Assembly (NCBI GenBank): GCA_023397905.1
Contig: JAEWSZ010000211.1
Coordinates: 1-64,000, forward strand
Length of the DNA: 64,000 nucleotides
Direction of reading: 5' to 3'
Origin: Bacillota bacterium
GTDB lineage: Bacteria; Bacillota; Clostridia; Acetivibrionales; DSM-1351
In this document: positions 42,790-52,065 of the stretch, in pieces
Layout of the letters: the number at the start of each line of letters is the position of its first letter
Position numbering within the stretch: the stretch's first letter is position 1
Translations under genes and position numbers: made by a program
The notes under the pieces: model-generated
What the model saw: only the letters and a program-made list of their open reading frames with translations
Told to the model about the DNA's origin: nothing
Database searches by the model: none

Positions 42790-44331
42790 TTATTTCTGCT
42801 CTGCCAACCAGGCATCCAGCTGCTTTTGCTTTTCGGTGATAATTGTATCAATGCCCGCATCCTTTAAATCCTTATTAAACTTGGACAGATATTTATCAGG
42901 ATCCAGAGAACCGCAGTTCAGGGCGTTGACATATTTGCTCACTACGTTGCTGCAAGCGGTCACTTCATTCAAAACGGCCGTATTGTCAAAGCTGAAGCCA
43001 TATGCCGGAGACGGGTGTCCCGAGGAATTGAAAACCTCGTATTTTTCATATACATCTTCAGGATATCCGTTCCAGACATAGGACAGCTGCATGTTGGGCC
43101 ATGCCCAGGCGGTTACGTTATAACCGGCGTTACCGGCGTTAATGCCCTCGGGATAGTCTATAACTCCCTTTTCCTTATCCTTGAACACATAATGCTTGCC
43201 TTCAATACCATTTATAAAAATATTGGCAAGTTCCTTATTTGTGTACATTTCATTTAAAATTTCCATTGCCCTTTCAGGCTTCTCGCTGTTTGCGGGAATA
43301 CTCCAGCAGGGAGAAGTTTCGCTGGTAGTGCCAAAGGGCTGTACCAGAACGCAGTCCACGATGGGCTTCCCGATTTCCCTCGAAAGTCTTGCTTCAGTGT
43401 CGGGAGCAGGGCCTGTATACAGGTTTGCAAAGCTGACGCCCGCTTTGATCAGATTTTCACCGGATTCCGTGTTGCTGGAAGCGTCCGGCATGATATAGCC
43501 CTTCTTTGCCCAATCATACATGGTCTTGACATAGTTTTTGTATCCTTCGCTCTCATAAATATTTACAACCTTGGTGCTGTCCGAGAAAGCATTTTCCAGA
43601 CCGCCCAATACTGAATCACGTGAATCACCCAATCCGTCGGCGGGAAGGACAACGCTCATTTTCCCGTTGCTTGATGCCAGAGGATACATTTCCGGATGTG
43701 CGGCCTTTACTTTTGCCAGCGCCTCTCCCAAAGTTTTTAAGTCTGTAATCTTTTTATAATCTATCTGCAGTTGGTCTGCCAGGGTTTTATCAACGGCGGC
43801 TCCGACGACATTCTGCTTTCCCTTGTTGAAGGGGACGCCATAAATTTTGCCGTTAATGGAATCGCATTTCCAATCTCCTTCGCTGATTGCCTTTAAGGTT
43901 TCCTGCCCTTTTGTTTCCAATAAACTGTCAAGTTCAATGATCTGTCCTGTCGCGGCCAAAGAAGCAAGTGAAGAATTTAATGCAAAAGCAGGGAACAGGT
44001 CCAGTTTTTCTCCCGAGGCCAGAATAAGATTTACCTGCTGTGCCCAGGTGCCCCACCCTACTCTTCTCAGTTCGATGGTTGTATTGAATTTAGCTTCGGT
44101 AATTTTACTTGCGGTCTGAGCTACAAGATTGACATCTTCGGTTTTACCTTCATCAAGCATCAATATTTTTACCGTATACGCGTCCTGCTTTACAGGTGTA
44201 TTAGCAGAGCTGCCGGCAGAATTCCCGGCAGTGGAATCACCGTTCTCTGCGGCATTTGAGCCACAGGCAGCCAGTGAAGCCGTTATCATCATACCGGCCA
44301 ATATCAGGGAAAGCATTTTTCTAAATTTCAT
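42790..44331 (-). CDS. LplA-type oligosaccharide-binding lipoprotein
   Basis: A 513-residue binding protein with a lipoprotein signal (lipobox LAAC, Cys22), a Ser/Ala/Gly linker and the large LplA-type fold (PEYPLASSNGK-like region, VWNGYPEDVYEKYEVFNSS, PAYGFSFDNTAV). It is typical for long oligosaccharides such as pectin or hemicellulose fragments and is found with YesM/YesN pairs. The two permeases follow and the regulatory pair lies just upstream. Confidence 0.88.
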   Translation of the reverse strand: MKFRKMLSLILAGMMITASLAACGSNAAENGDSTAGNSAGSSANTPVKQDAYTVKILMLDEGKTEDVNLVAQTASKITEAKFNTTIELRRVGWGTWAQQVNLILASGEKLDLFPAFALNSSLASLAATGQIIELDSLLETKGQETLKAISEGDWKCDSINGKIYGVPFNKGKQNVVGAAVDKTLADQLQIDYKKITDLKTLGEALAKVKAAHPEMYPLASSNGKMSVVLPADGLGDSRDSVLGGLENAFSDSTKVVNIYESEGYKNYVKTMYDWAKKGYIMPDASSNTESGENLIKAGVSFANLYTGPAPDTEARLSREIGKPIVDCVLVQPFGTTSETSPCWSIPANSEKPERAMEILNEMYTNKELANIFINGIEGKHYVFKDKEKGVIDYPEGINAGNAGYNVTAWAWPNMQLSYVWNGYPEDVYEKYEVFNSSGHPSPAYGFSFDNTAVLNEVTACSNVVSKYVNALNCGSLDPDKYLSKFNKDLKDAGIDTIITEKQKQLDAWLAEQK

Positions 44332-44487
44332 ATTCTTCGCTCCTTTTTTGTTTCTATCGGATCCGCTGAATTAATCTTAGCATAATGCAAATTCTGATTC
44401 CGCCATTATTCTGTCACCTTGTATTACTATTTTGATGGTTATATTTAATTGTTGGGAAAATCATCAATTTTCTGTTCTGAAATAACA

Positions 44488-46101
44488 CTATTCTGACATG
44501 GCAGAGGATGCCGCTATCTGCTTTTGCCTGTCCGTTATGGGATTTGTGCCCATTATTTTCTTATAGACCTTGGAAAAATAAGAAAAATTGGAATAGCCGA
44601 TTTTAGCGGCTACCACATTGATTGGAAGTGAGGTTGTCCTCAACAGTCTCTGGGCGACCTTCATTTTTTCAGTCATAACAAACTCCGAAAGGGACGTACC
44701 CACTTCCTGCCTGAATAATCTTGATATATAGTCCGGACTTAAATATACGGCTGTGGCTATATGCGACCTCCGTATATCGGATTCTATATGCTCGTGTATG
44801 TACCGGATGATTTTGCCGATCTGGTTGCCGGCCGACTCATGGGATATGATGGTTTTTTCAAAATAATTTATGACAAAATCAATGAGATCCTTCATTTCGT
44901 CAATTGATTTATAAAAACTCAGTGACTTCTTTAGTGCTTCCTGATCGTTAAAAATGTCCTTTATGGAAATGTCCAGCCTTTCCGAGGTTTTAAAGACCAT
45001 ACGCATAAATTCCTGGTAAAATCTCTGCAGGGTTTCCGCATCCAGCGTCCCCTTTTCGGCCTGCAAATCCAGATAACGTGTGGCCTCCTCCTTCACTATC
45101 TGCCCGAAGCCGTCTACCAGCAGATCTGTCCACCGCTCCATATTCAGGGTGTAAAAGCTTTCCTTTTTTCCCGCGGAACCCCGTCCCAGCAAAAACACCC
45201 TGCTGATTAAAGCCACATTGTTTTCCCTGAGCTGAACCAGTTCTCTCACACGCTCCGTAAGCTCCCCCATCCTGACTTTTTCCCCTGTATAGCAGGCAAT
45301 ACTGCAGTGAAAATAATAATCGCAGACGTGGATCACATAATCCAGCTGCCGTTCCACCGCAGACATATCAATATCCGGATTTTCCCCGCCGTATGAGATA
45401 AAAGCGAAATTCCTGCCGTCCAGCCTTGCCAGCAATATTTTCTGTCCGTAATTGCTGAAAATCTCCGATAATATGTTGGTCAAAGCATATCTGAACAGGC
45501 TGTCGTTCCATTCCTCGGTAACATTTGTCCACCGTATGGTATTGATTATGACAAAATAAAAGCCGGAGCTTATGCCTATTGGAATTTGCAATTTTTTGAA
45601 ATCTTCCTGCAAATGCTCAATATCTACCTGCTTTCCTGAAAACCAGTCCTTCAGGATTCCGTCAAGCAGTGAATCCTCTTTTTCGGACCACAGTTTCCCG
45701 TAAGAATAATATTTCTGATATTCCTGCCTGCTCTTGACCTTGTTGAGGGCCCGCACCAGCGCGTTCTGTATGTCCTCGCTTCTTGCGGGCTGGACTATGT
45801 AATCAAAGCTGCCCAGATGGACGGCCTCCTTTGCATACATAAAGTCCGCATAAGCAGTCAGAAATATGCACTCGGTTGTATATCCTCCGGCCTTTACCCA
45901 CCTGAACAGGCTCAGCCCGTCCTCTACTGGCATTTCAATATCACAGAGCATAACGTCTACCGTATTCAGATTAAAAATCTCTTTCGCTTCAAAAGCGTTG
46001 AAAGCTTTCAGTACCCTGGTAACTCCTATCCTGTTCCAGTCAATGCTGGTAATAATCCCGCTCACTACGCTGGTCTGATCGTCAACTATCAAAACTACCA
46101 T
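44488..46101 (-). CDS. YesN-family response regulator (REC + AraC HTH)
   Basis: A 537-residue regulator. The receiver (1-120) has VDDQ and Asp54 (VMLCDIEMP); a long middle region (about 125-420) may sense or dimerise; the AraC double HTH is at about 430-530 (SHIATAVYLSPDYISRLFRQEVG; GYSNFSYFSKVYKKIMG). It begins 2 bp after the kinase stop. It probably activates the LplABC operon downstream. Confidence 0.88.
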   Translation of the reverse strand: MVVLIVDDQTSVVSGIITSIDWNRIGVTRVLKAFNAFEAKEIFNLNTVDVMLCDIEMPVEDGLSLFRWVKAGGYTTECIFLTAYADFMYAKEAVHLGSFDYIVQPARSEDIQNALVRALNKVKSRQEYQKYYSYGKLWSEKEDSLLDGILKDWFSGKQVDIEHLQEDFKKLQIPIGISSGFYFVIINTIRWTNVTEEWNDSLFRYALTNILSEIFSNYGQKILLARLDGRNFAFISYGGENPDIDMSAVERQLDYVIHVCDYYFHCSIACYTGEKVRMGELTERVRELVQLRENNVALISRVFLLGRGSAGKKESFYTLNMERWTDLLVDGFGQIVKEEATRYLDLQAEKGTLDAETLQRFYQEFMRMVFKTSERLDISIKDIFNDQEALKKSLSFYKSIDEMKDLIDFVINYFEKTIISHESAGNQIGKIIRYIHEHIESDIRRSHIATAVYLSPDYISRLFRQEVGTSLSEFVMTEKMKVAQRLLRTTSLPINVVAAKIGYSNFSYFSKVYKKIMGTNPITDRQKQIAASSAMSE

Positions 46102-46103
46102 TT

Positions 46104-47840
46104 TTACCCTCCTATTCTGAAAGAAGCAGGTACAGCCCCGGTTTCATAAGGCATAAAAATTTCTATGCAGGAGCCTTCTGCCTGATTGGAAAAATAAAAT
46201 GTACTTTTATTATGATATATTAATCCGAAGCGGTGTTTAACATTTGCTATACCCATATGGCCGCTCTCATAGCTGACCTTTTCCTGATTTAATTCCTCCA
46301 GTATTTTTTCGGGAAATCCGTTTCCATTGTCGGAAATAGTGATGTTTACATATCTGTCCTGCTCAGTTTCCAGCAATACTGCCTTTATCTTTATAATCAG
46401 CTGCCTTTCATGGCATACCCCGTATTTTACCGAGTTCTCCACAAAAGTCAGAATTGATAAGGGCGGTATTTGAAAATCCATGAGCTGTTCACCTATATTG
46501 ACCTGGCACACCGGCGGGCTTGAAACGCTCATCTGCTGCAGGGAAATATAATTGTTGACGCTTTTCAGCTCCTCCGCCAGGGGCACCAGACGGGCATTGT
46601 TGCTGAGCATATAACGCAGATACCCCGACAGCTCTATGATCATTTCCTGTATCTGCATGTACTTCTTTTCCTGGGCCATGCCGCATATGCTCTTGAGACA
46701 ATTCAGATAAAAATGCGGCTTGATCTGGAGCTGCAAATACTGGAGCTGGACCTGCTGCTTCTCAAGCTCCTTTTCATAGGACTGAATGGTAAGATTCTTG
46801 ATCTGCATTACCATTTCATTGAACGTGGCGCTGAGCACTTGAAATTCATTGATTCTGTAATTATCCACCATCCTGGCCTCCAGATCGCCTGATTTTATGC
46901 GGTTCATAGTATCAAGCAGCCTTTGGAAGGGCTGAAAATATGAATGCTCCAGGAGATAAAACAGGGCCGGAATGATCAGAACAAACAAAACGCTGGCGAT
47001 CAGCAGCCCCAGCAAAACCACGTCAAGAGTCTGCAAAATGCCGTGATAGGGTTCCAGATAGACGAGATTTATTTTGGCGTAATCCGAATAATTCTGTGTT
47101 GTGAAATAGTCCTGTCCGGAGCCGGTGATATAATATGACTCTGTTTTTTTCTTCAGGTCTATATCTTCCGCTCTCACCTTGTCGATCATGGTGATGGCGT
47201 CGCCGCTGTTTGTGGAATACAGCAAAAAGCCGTCTTTTGGCCTCCCCTTGGAGTCCTGCGGCTTGATAATCTTGTCGAAATCCACCATGGAAATAATATA
47301 GAGACCGCCTTTGCCCAGGATTCTGAATAAATAATACTTATCTCCTGTTTTTTTGCTGAACCAGCCCAAGGTCCCGTAGTTCCCCTTTGTTTTGGTGAGA
47401 TTCCTCAAAAAGTCCTTTATGTCCTTTTTTTCACCATAGGAGTATGTATAGCTGTACAAATCCCTGTACAGCTGATTTTCATCCGTATAAATGAACATGC
47501 CGCCTATCATGGGATAGCTCAGCATAATATCCCTGTATTTATCAATTATGTTGTATGTGTACGCATTTGCCTCGTATGGGTTCAGTTTTGTATGTAAATA
47601 CCTGTAAGAGCTGTCATTGGCGGACAACGCCACCATAAAGTTTTCGATATTATGTAAATCATTCTCGAGGGTCTGCTGATAGAGGTAAATGGTATTGATG
47701 CTGCTCTCAAAGACTCTGTCATTAGTTCGTTTGACCGTATAAATATTGTAAATGACCAGTATGGTAAGTAAAGGAATAACGACAATCATCATAATGTGTA
47801 TTATCTGTTTCTTAGAAGAAATACTTACTTTGGTTTTCAT
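46104..47840 (-). CDS. YesM-family sensor histidine kinase
   Basis: A 578-residue membrane kinase: transmembrane segment at about 12-32, extracellular sensor (about 33-275), second segment (about 280-305), HAMP, coiled coil, His near residue 377 in QIKPHFYLNCLKS, then an ATPase with ENSVKYGVCHE and SDNGNGFPE. It is the first gene of the locus, divergent from nrdD. The sensor probably reads the oligosaccharide or its binding protein. Confidence 0.9.
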   Translation of the reverse strand: MKTKVSISSKKQIIHIMMIVVIPLLTILVIYNIYTVKRTNDRVFESSINTIYLYQQTLENDLHNIENFMVALSANDSSYRYLHTKLNPYEANAYTYNIIDKYRDIMLSYPMIGGMFIYTDENQLYRDLYSYTYSYGEKKDIKDFLRNLTKTKGNYGTLGWFSKKTGDKYYLFRILGKGGLYIISMVDFDKIIKPQDSKGRPKDGFLLYSTNSGDAITMIDKVRAEDIDLKKKTESYYITGSGQDYFTTQNYSDYAKINLVYLEPYHGILQTLDVVLLGLLIASVLFVLIIPALFYLLEHSYFQPFQRLLDTMNRIKSGDLEARMVDNYRINEFQVLSATFNEMVMQIKNLTIQSYEKELEKQQVQLQYLQLQIKPHFYLNCLKSICGMAQEKKYMQIQEMIIELSGYLRYMLSNNARLVPLAEELKSVNNYISLQQMSVSSPPVCQVNIGEQLMDFQIPPLSILTFVENSVKYGVCHERQLIIKIKAVLLETEQDRYVNITISDNGNGFPEKILEELNQEKVSYESGHMGIANVKHRFGLIYHNKSTFYFSNQAEGSCIEIFMPYETGAVPASFRIGG

Positions 47841-47969
47841 AAATACCTCATCCTTTAACTTTACATTTGCTTTTACTTTACCATCAAATAATTATTTAAA
47901 CAAGATATAAGCTTCCCTGTGATGCAAAAGATTTATTTTTGCTGTTGACTTTTTCCATTTTCTGTAGCA

Positions 47970-48017
47970 ATAATATATATGGTATATAATCACTTACCAA
48001 TACACAATATGTAGTAT
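47970..48017 (+). promoter_or_regulatory. Candidate NrdR boxes around the nrdD promoter
   Basis: Two 16-bp sites resembling the NrdR consensus (ACACWATATATWGTGT): ATAATATATATGGTAT at 47970-47985 and ACACAATATGTAGTAT at 48002-48017, 32 bp apart, the usual spacing. A TATAAT (47985-47990) lies between them, so binding would block the promoter. NrdR represses ribonucleotide reductase genes when dATP is high. Confidence 0.6.
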
Positions 48018-48087
48018 ATTTTTAAATATACCGCATAGAATGAACTAATGCAAAAATCTAAGTGAATAAAAGGAGATACGGTTAATT

Positions 48088-50181
48088 ATGATAAGACAGG
48101 TCATTAAAAGAGATCGCTCCATGGTTCCCTTTAAAAAAGAAAAAATCATACTGGCAATATTCAAAGCAGCCAACGCCGTGGGAGGAAACGACTTTTCCAC
48201 CGCAGAAGCCCTGGGCGCGGAGGTGGTTAAAACCGCCGAAGGGCTTTATCCCGATGGAATTGCAGATGTGGAAGGCATTCAGGATATTGTGGAGAAGGTC
48301 CTCATTGAAGCCGGCCATGCAAAGACTGCAAAGGCGTACATACTCTACCGTGAAAAAAGGCGTTCTGCAAGGGAGACCAACGCCCTGACAGGCGCCACTA
48401 TCAACATGTTTTCAGAATACCTGAATGACCGCGACTGGAAGGTAAACGAAAACGCAAATACCCAGAAATCCATAAACGGGCTCAATAACTATGTGCGGGA
48501 GGCCTTCACCAGAAACTACTGGCTGCACGAAATTTACCCCGAGGATGTCAGGAAAGCCCATCAATCCGGGGATATACATCTGCACGATCTGGGCTTTTTC
48601 GGACCTTACTGCGCCGGATGGGATCTCAGGCAGATCCTGACAAACGGCTTCGGCGGCGTGCCGGGAAAGGTGGAATCCAGGCCGCCGAAGCATCTCCGTT
48701 CTTTTCTGGGCCAGATAGTGAACTCCACCTTTACAACACAGGGTGAGACCGCCGGCGCACAGGCATGGTCCTCCATCGATACCTATTGCGCTCCCTTCAT
48801 CCGCTATGACAGGCTGGATTACAGGACGGTGAAACAGGCCCTGCAGGAATTCATATTTAACCTGAATGTGCCTACAAGGGTAGGATTTCAGTGCCCCTTC
48901 TCCAACCTGACCTTTGACCTTGTCCCTCCGGGCACCTTAAAGGATGAAAGCGTAATAATAGGCGGGCGGCTGATGCCTGAGAAATACGGAGATTTCCAGC
49001 CTGAAATGGACATATTCAACATGGCTTTCTGCGATGTCATGATGGAGGGGGACTCCAAGGGAAGGGTATTTACATTTCCCATTCCGACAATAAATGTGAC
49101 CAAAAACTTTGACTGGGACAGTCCCGTCACAGGGAAATTCATGGAGATCACATGCAAGTACGGTATCCCGTATTTTTCAAACTACATAAATTCGGATCTG
49201 TCGCCGGAGGATGCCCTCTCAATGTGCTGCCGTCTGCGGCTTGACACCTCCCAATTGAGAAAAAGAGGCGGGGGGCTTTTCGGCTCCAATCCTCTCACAG
49301 GCTCAATCGGCGTTGTCACCATAAACCTGCCCAGGCTCGCCTATACTTCAAAAAGTGAATCTGAGTTTGCCACAAGACTTTGGCAGCAGATAAATACCGC
49401 TAAAGACAGTCTGGAAATCAAACGCAAGGTCATTGAGGAGCAGACGGCCAGGGGTTTGTATCCATACTCGGCCAATTATCTCAAAGATGTCAAACAGAGA
49501 ACCGGCTCCTACTGGTACAACCATTTCAATACCATCGGGATAATAGGCATGAACGAAGCCTGCCAGAACCTGCTGGGCCCGGATAATGACCTTTCCACGC
49601 CCAGAGGGCAGCAATTTGCCGCAGGAGTATTAAATTACATGCGCAATGCCATTAAGGAAATACAGGATGAGACCGGACACTACTACAATCTTGAAGCCAC
49701 TCCTGCGGAGGGGGCAAGCTACCGGCTCGCCCAGAAAGACAGGGAACGGTTCCCCGATATTATCACAGCGGGAGAAAAAACACCTTATTACACCAATTCA
49801 TCCCAGCTGCCGGTGGGCTTTACCGATGATATTTTTGAAACGCTGGAGCTGCAGGATGAGCTGCAATCCATGTATACGGGAGGGACGGTGCTGCACCTTT
49901 ACCTGGGTGAGGAAGTAAAGGATACCTCTACCGCAAAGCAGCTGATCAAAAAGATATTCACAAATTACAAGCTGCCGTATATTTCCCTGACCCCTACCTT
50001 CTCCATATGCAACGATCACGGGTATATTTCAGGGGAGCAGTACAGCTGCCCGGAATGCGGAGCTCCCACAGAAGTGTGGAGCCGTGTCGTGGGATATCTC
50101 CGCCCGGTCCAGAACTACAACAAGGGAAAACAAGAGGAGTATGCCCAGCGCAGAAAATTTGTCATTAAAAATGCCGGATAA
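48088..50181 (+). CDS. nrdD: Anaerobic (class III) ribonucleoside-triphosphate reductase
   Basis: A 697-residue glycyl-radical enzyme that makes dNTPs without oxygen. An N-terminal ATP-cone (about 3-90, RQVIKRDRSMVPFKKEKI) gives allosteric control. The barrel holds CCRLRLD among its conserved cysteines. The zinc site uses the C-terminal cysteines of SICNDHGY and SCPECG, and the glycyl radical is Gly669 in RVVGYLRPVQNYN. It is followed by its radical-SAM activase. The strict anaerobe-type enzyme fits a Clostridia host. Confidence 0.95.
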   Translation: MIRQVIKRDRSMVPFKKEKIILAIFKAANAVGGNDFSTAEALGAEVVKTAEGLYPDGIADVEGIQDIVEKVLIEAGHAKTAKAYILYREKRRSARETNALTGATINMFSEYLNDRDWKVNENANTQKSINGLNNYVREAFTRNYWLHEIYPEDVRKAHQSGDIHLHDLGFFGPYCAGWDLRQILTNGFGGVPGKVESRPPKHLRSFLGQIVNSTFTTQGETAGAQAWSSIDTYCAPFIRYDRLDYRTVKQALQEFIFNLNVPTRVGFQCPFSNLTFDLVPPGTLKDESVIIGGRLMPEKYGDFQPEMDIFNMAFCDVMMEGDSKGRVFTFPIPTINVTKNFDWDSPVTGKFMEITCKYGIPYFSNYINSDLSPEDALSMCCRLRLDTSQLRKRGGGLFGSNPLTGSIGVVTINLPRLAYTSKSESEFATRLWQQINTAKDSLEIKRKVIEEQTARGLYPYSANYLKDVKQRTGSYWYNHFNTIGIIGMNEACQNLLGPDNDLSTPRGQQFAAGVLNYMRNAIKEIQDETGHYYNLEATPAEGASYRLAQKDRERFPDIITAGEKTPYYTNSSQLPVGFTDDIFETLELQDELQSMYTGGTVLHLYLGEEVKDTSTAKQLIKKIFTNYKLPYISLTPTFSICNDHGYISGEQYSCPECGAPTEVWSRVVGYLRPVQNYNKGKQEEYAQRRKFVIKNAG

Positions 50182-50196
50182 GGCAAACCTAAACTG

Positions 50197-50263
50197 CGTT
50201 GAAAGCCAGCTTAAAAGCAATATTCGCCTGGAAGGCGAAGGTTTTCAACCGTAATTGACTCTG
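50197..50263 (+). repeat. Dispersed intergenic repeat, copy A
   Basis: Between nrdD and nrdG. It contains GCGTTGAAAGCC, an A/T-rich step, TTCGCCTGGAAGGCGAA (a small hairpin) and the end word CAACCGTAATTGACT. The end word and middle part recur after feoA and after feoB. Confidence 0.5.
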
Positions 50264-50287
50264 GTAACCGTGGGAAGTGGATGTAAA

Positions 50288-50974
50288 ATGATTATTTCGG
50301 GCATGGTAAAAAATTCATTGATCGACTATCCGGGGCTTATAGCATGCGTGCTCTTTGTGCCGGGCTGCAATTACGACTGTTTCTACTGCCACAACCGCCA
50401 CCTTTTAGAAGGCACGCATGAGGATATGCCGCTTCAGAATATAGAAGCCTTTCTGGAAAAGCGCGCAGGATTTCTGGACGGCGTTGTAATTTCCGGGGGT
50501 GAGCCGACGTTACAGCCGGATCTGGCGGCTTTTATGCGTATGCTGAAAAAGCTGGGCTACAAAGTGAAGCTGGACACCAACGGGTCTTCCCCGGAGGTAG
50601 TCGGCAGTCTGCTGCAAGGCGGATTGTGCGACTATTTTGCCGTAGATTACAAAGCTCCTGCCGCAAGGTATGAAGAAATATGCGGAGACCATGCCTCCTC
50701 AGAAAAAGTGCTTAAAACCATAGAGCTCCTGCTGTCCCATCATGCCTGTTTTGAAGTCAGGACAACTGTGATCCCCCAGCTGTCCGACGACGAACTCCTC
50801 CGCATGTCACAGGAGCTCCCCATTCTCCCCCGGTATGTCCTGAACCGCTACAGGGCCCCCGAAGCATATCCCGCCCGCCATGAGGCAAAAATAAGGGAGC
50901 AGCCCCGCAAGCAGTCGGAGATACGCGCTCTGGCCGGACTCATCCGGCCATACCAGCCCAATGTAATATGCTGA
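50288..50974 (+). CDS. nrdG: Anaerobic ribonucleotide reductase activating protein
   Basis: A 228-residue radical-SAM activase. The iron-sulfur motif CNYDCFYC (Cys27, Cys31, Cys34, a CX3CX2C) is near the N-terminus, followed by the SAM-binding GGEPTLQ. It generates the glycyl radical on NrdD. The frame is open from 50255, but the ATG at 50288 (MIISGMVKNSLIDYPG) matches family starts and follows GGAAGTGG; the earlier start would lie in the repeat. It is of the longer NrdG2-like form. Confidence 0.88.
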   Translation: MIISGMVKNSLIDYPGLIACVLFVPGCNYDCFYCHNRHLLEGTHEDMPLQNIEAFLEKRAGFLDGVVISGGEPTLQPDLAAFMRMLKKLGYKVKLDTNGSSPEVVGSLLQGGLCDYFAVDYKAPAARYEEICGDHASSEKVLKTIELLLSHHACFEVRTTVIPQLSDDELLRMSQELPILPRYVLNRYRAPEAYPARHEAKIREQPRKQSEIRALAGLIRPYQPNVIC

Positions 50975-51069
50975 CTGTATCTGGCATACCTCTTAAAATA
51001 TGGAACTTTCTGTTATCAGCCTTCGTCCATAAATAATAACTCCCCATTATTCATGAGAGGAAAACAGAA

Positions 51070-51915
51070 ATGCATAAAAAAGCTTTATTATTAATAATTA
51101 TTTGCAGTTTTTTGATATTAATAATCTGCAGCTGCAGTAACAGGACAACTGTAATAAAAAATGAAAATGAATCTGTTGCTGCCGGTGGGATATCTGCTGA
51201 AACTCTGGCATTGGAGAATACAATAAAAGAAAAACCAACCCTTTACCAGCAGCTTCAAGCAGCGTTTCATGAGCTTGACAACCAGGATATTTCAGATAGA
51301 AAAAGCGAATTTGACAGTGTTGAGTTTTTAGACTTTACTATGAAATTATTTAAGGATTTTTTGAGCAGCGAACAGGCTTATGCCACATCTGAATCCGATT
51401 ATAACAAATTGTCAGACTTAATAAATGTTTTCCCGCTGGAAAAGGGCAGAATATTCACTTATTGCGGGACTTCACTGCTCTTTGGGGATTCCGGGAAAAC
51501 AGACTTTGCATATTTGCAAACCAAAGCTGATGGTAAAATAAATGTATCCGCATTATATGAAAATTCCTTCAAAGACATTTTGAATGTTGTTCAGCCCGGC
51601 AAAGACAAAAATCTGATTATATTAACCGGGCGCAGCCGGGGCGGCAAACCGTGGAAAGCTTTTGCGGACGGCTTTTATATTAAAGATGGCATTGCCGGAA
51701 AAACATCGATTCTCGAGGATTACAACGATGATTTCTGGTGTGTGGACTCCGGGGAAGGTACAATATTCCTGGTGCATTCCTTATCGGCCGAAACATATAT
51801 CAATAAAGCTCCCGGCAAGACACTTGAAGTGGAAGCAGGTGAGGCCAAGCTTACTCTCAGCTTTGACAACAAATCCTTAAAGTATGCCGTACAGCCTGAG
51901 ACTATTCAACGATAG
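51070..51915 (+). CDS. Lipoprotein of unknown function
   Basis: A 281-residue protein with a lipoprotein signal (basic MHKK, hydrophobic LLLIIICSFLILIICSC, lipobox IICSC) and a coil-rich first part, then a beta-rich C-terminal part (residues about 125-270). It would be anchored outside the membrane. AGAGGAAA precedes the ATG. I recognise no family. It stands alone between nrdG and the convergent metE; a possible terminator follows at 51918-51981. Confidence 0.6.
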   Translation: MHKKALLLIIICSFLILIICSCSNRTTVIKNENESVAAGGISAETLALENTIKEKPTLYQQLQAAFHELDNQDISDRKSEFDSVEFLDFTMKLFKDFLSSEQAYATSESDYNKLSDLINVFPLEKGRIFTYCGTSLLFGDSGKTDFAYLQTKADGKINVSALYENSFKDILNVVQPGKDKNLIILTGRSRGGKPWKAFADGFYIKDGIAGKTSILEDYNDDFWCVDSGEGTIFLVHSLSAETYINKAPGKTLEVEAGEAKLTLSFDNKSLKYAVQPETIQR

Positions 51916-51917
51916 CC

Positions 51918-51981
51918 GGAAATTCCTATCCCTGCCGGTCCGCAAGTACAATTTATAGCACGTCAGCAGGGAATTTTCCGG
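51918..51981 (+). terminator. Possible terminator after the lipoprotein gene
   Basis: CCGGAAA and CCCTGC on the left pair with GCAGGG and TTTCCGG on the right, with an unpaired middle of about 25 nt, followed by TTTC. The stem is imperfect. Confidence 0.35.
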
Positions 51982-52012
51982 TTTCAGAAATATCCTTACC
52001 TTTTGCGCGTTT

Positions 52013-52057
52013 CACCGGGAAGTACTGAGGTACACTGTACCTCAGTACTTCCCGGTG
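52013..52057. repeat. Perfect 21-bp inverted repeat between convergent genes
   Basis: CACCGGGAAGTACTGAGGTAC, 3-nt loop, exact complement. It lies 9 bp from the metE stop codon. It has the shape of a terminator but no U-tract on either strand, so it may work as a transcript-end barrier or an RNase III-type processing site. Confidence 0.6.
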
Positions 52058-52065
52058 ACTCAAAT

